A stretch of 64,000 nucleotides of DNA from DATJLY01 sp963773665 (GTDB lineage: Bacteria; Pseudomonadota; Alphaproteobacteria; ATCC43930; CGMCC-115725). The stretch lies in contig CAVZBZ010000002.1 of the NCBI GenBank assembly GCA_963773665.1, positions 372,001 through 436,000 of the forward strand, in the 5' to 3' direction. The translations under genes were made by a program, and so were the position numbers. The stretch's first letter is position 1. Each line of letters opens with the position of its first letter. Below the pieces are notes generated by a model. That model saw nothing but the letters and a program-made list of their open reading frames with translations. It searched no databases and had not been told where the DNA came from. Positions 62,637 through 64,000 of this stretch are shown here, one piece after another.

Positions 62637-63461
62637 GTGTCACTAACCGTGCGGTTTTGGGGTGTGCGGGGCAGCATCGCCGTGCCGGGACCCAGTACCG
62701 CCCGCTATGGCGGTAACACGTCGTGCATCGAGGTGCGCTGCGACGACAAGCTGTTCATTCTTGATGCGGGGACCGGCATCCGCGCGCTTGGCGGCGCGCT
62801 GCTCTCGAGCGGCGCGTCGATCGAGGCGGACATGCTGTTCACCCACACGCACATCGACCATGTCTGCGGCATTCCGTTCTTCGCGCCGTTCTATCTGCCC
62901 GGCAACCGCTTTCACATGTGGCTTGGCGGGCTGCAGAAGGGCTGGGGCATCGAGCAGGCGCTGCGCCAGATCATGCAGGCGCCAATGTTTCCCGTGGCGC
63001 TCGACATCTTCAAGGCCGAGCTGATCTTCAACGATTTCCACAGCGGCGACGAGATCACGACGCAGTCAGGCTTCACGATCAAGACCGCGCCGCTCAATCA
63101 TCCGGGCGGTGCGACCGGCTATCGTATCGAGCATCGCGGCCGCTCGCTCGCCTATATCACCGACACCGAGCACAAGCCGCCCGACCGCGACAAAAACATC
63201 CTCAATCTCATCCGCGACGTCGATCTCATGATCTACGACTGCACCTATACGGATGAGGAATTTCCGCGCTATGTCGGCTGGGGCCACTCGACCTGGCAGG
63301 AAGCGATCCGCGTCGCCGATGCCGCAAATGTGAAGCAGCTCGCCGTGTTCCACCACGATCCGGGCCACGACGACGATTTCATGGACAAGGTGGCGCAAAA
63401 GGCGGAACACGCGCGCCCGGGCACGATCATCGCCCGCGAAGGCGTGGTCATCGAGCTTTAG
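62637..63461 (+). CDS. MBL-fold metallo-hydrolase
   Basis: A 274-residue metallo-beta-lactamase-fold hydrolase. The first motif FTHTHIDHVCGIPFF (HxHxDH) lies near residue 70, with NHPGG near 150, TDTEH near 170 and VFHHDPGHDDD near 240 supplying remaining metal ligands. VRFWGVRGSIAVPGPSTARYGGNTSCIEV is typical of the branch close to tRNase Z and cAMP phosphodiesterase-like proteins. The substrate is unknown. GTG 62637 with GGGAAG upstream gives the usual family N-terminus. ATG 62607 is an alternative. Confidence 0.88.
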   Translation: MSLTVRFWGVRGSIAVPGPSTARYGGNTSCIEVRCDDKLFILDAGTGIRALGGALLSSGASIEADMLFTHTHIDHVCGIPFFAPFYLPGNRFHMWLGGLQKGWGIEQALRQIMQAPMFPVALDIFKAELIFNDFHSGDEITTQSGFTIKTAPLNHPGGATGYRIEHRGRSLAYITDTEHKPPDRDKNILNLIRDVDLMIYDCTYTDEEFPRYVGWGHSTWQEAIRVADAANVKQLAVFHHDPGHDDDFMDKVAQKAEHARPGTIIAREGVVIEL

Positions 63462-63467
63462 GCTCGC

Positions 63468-64000
63468 TCAAGCATCCTTGAGCGCCGGCATGACCTCGCG
63501 CCGGAACAGCTCGACCGAGCGCAGCGTCTCGGCGAGCGTGAGGTCGCCGAAGGCGAATTGGCCGACGCAATAATTGGCGCCGGTCTCCCGCATCTGTTTT
63601 TCGAGGAAATCGCGCACCGTCGCAGGCGATCCGGCGACGCCTTGCCCGACCCGTTGCAGCGTGTCGAAGTCGACGGGACGCGGATGCTGCTGCGCCCGTC
63701 CATGGCGCCGGAACAGGAACGTGAAGCTTTCGTGCCAGCGCGGATAGGCCCGCCGCGCGATCGCCAGCGCCTCGTCGTCGCTGTCCGCGAGAACGATGAA
63801 GCGGCCGAGACCGATCTTGGGCAAAGGATCGGCCGCGCCGTGGCATTCGCGCCACGCCTCGCGGAACCGGGCGATCGCCTTGGTCGTGGGCTCCGGCGGA
63901 TCGAGGCAAACGACGTGAAAGCGCGCCCGCGCTGCGCGCTCGGCGCTCTCGGGCGCATGAAGCCCATACCAGATCGGCGGATGCGGCCGTTGCAGCGGCC
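63468..64000 (-). CDS. LLM-class flavin-dependent monooxygenase, 3' part
   Basis: The frame is open to the window edge, so the N-terminus is missing. The visible 176 residues show the luciferase-like monooxygenase C-terminal half: QRPHPPIWYGLHAPESAERAARARF near the edge, then KIGLGRFIVLADSDDEALAIARRAYPRW, and a C-terminal GSPATVRDFLEKQMRETGANYCVGQFAFGDLTLAETLRSVELF. These enzymes use reduced flavin and O2 to oxidise aldehydes, sulfonates, amines or other small molecules. The substrate is unknown. It is convergent with the MBL gene, six bases apart. Confidence 0.88.
   Translation of the reverse strand, partial: PLQRPHPPIWYGLHAPESAERAARARFHVVCLDPPEPTTKAIARFREAWRECHGAADPLPKIGLGRFIVLADSDDEALAIARRAYPRWHESFTFLFRRHGRAQQHPRPVDFDTLQRVGQGVAGSPATVRDFLEKQMRETGANYCVGQFAFGDLTLAETLRSVELFRREVMPALKDA

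Overview
The window reads as a chromosomal segment of a high-GC alphaproteobacterium, most likely a member of the Hyphomicrobiales (Rhizobiales). Supporting features are recA with an alphaproteobacterial LexA box (GAAC-N7-GAAC), alaS and NADP-type icd close together, an NDUFS4-like complex I accessory subunit, Tim44-like, DUF1491 and DUF2946 proteins, and a dispersed 17-base repeat around recA. I cannot name a genus from sequence alone. Gene density is high, with many ATGA or TGATG start/stop overlaps.

Layout. 0-11 kb is housekeeping: a MetE-like fragment, a TenA/haem-oxygenase-fold protein, recA, a large EF-hand membrane protein, alaS, a membrane glycosyltransferase-like protein, icd and a LOG-family hydrolase. 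11-22 kb carries a LysM protein, two almost identical IS630-family elements, one IS481-family element inserted at the edge of the first IS630 copy, a XRE regulator, DUF1491, a Tim44-like protein, the ergothioneine genes egtB-egtD with an MFS transporter, and a MipA/OmpV porin-like protein. 22-31 kb holds small-molecule enzymes (two alpha/beta hydrolases, an amine-oxidase-like flavoenzyme, an inositol-phosphatase-family enzyme, an SDR, a LigB-type dioxygenase) and a tight cbpA-cbpM-copD-like-GST operon.

32-43 kb is a minus-strand cluster for a CoxMSL-type molybdenum hydroxylase (form II, AYRGAGR loop) with its maturation genes: CoxG, CoxS, CoxL, CoxM, MoxR/CoxD, VWA/CoxE, two XdhC/CoxF halves and a MoeA-MobA-like fusion. 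It is interrupted at 34.8-36.5 kb by a lower-GC cassette of two overlapping genes, a DEDDh exonuclease and a DNA-polymerase-beta-fold nucleotidyltransferase. I regard this cassette as a strong candidate for an undescribed two-gene system.

43-54 kb has an NhaD/citrate-type antiporter, DUF192 and DUF3237 proteins, then a minus-strand TonB system (DUF2946, TonB-dependent receptor, TonB, ExbB, two ExbD, a TPR protein, and a solute-binding protein) facing a divergent Fur-family regulator. A tRNA-Pro(TGG) and the complex I subunit follow.

54-64 kb is a nucleotide second-messenger neighbourhood. A minus-strand RNA with all the hallmarks of a c-di-GMP-I (GEMM) riboswitch precedes a truncated transglutaminase-like cysteine peptidase whose stop overlaps the start of a Crp/Fnr-family regulator. 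Next come a GAF-GAF-PAS class III cyclase, a REC-EAL phosphodiesterase-like protein, and a divergently transcribed MASE4 hybrid histidine kinase. tRNA-Arg(TCT), a frameshifted PATR-repeat secreted protein, an MBL hydrolase and a truncated luciferase-like monooxygenase close the window.

Three genes (near 31.07, 38.08 and 62.21 kb) each carry exactly one extra base, so sequence errors should be excluded before they are called pseudogenes. Positions, motifs and overlaps were read by eye. No alignment, covariance search or composition calculation was run.
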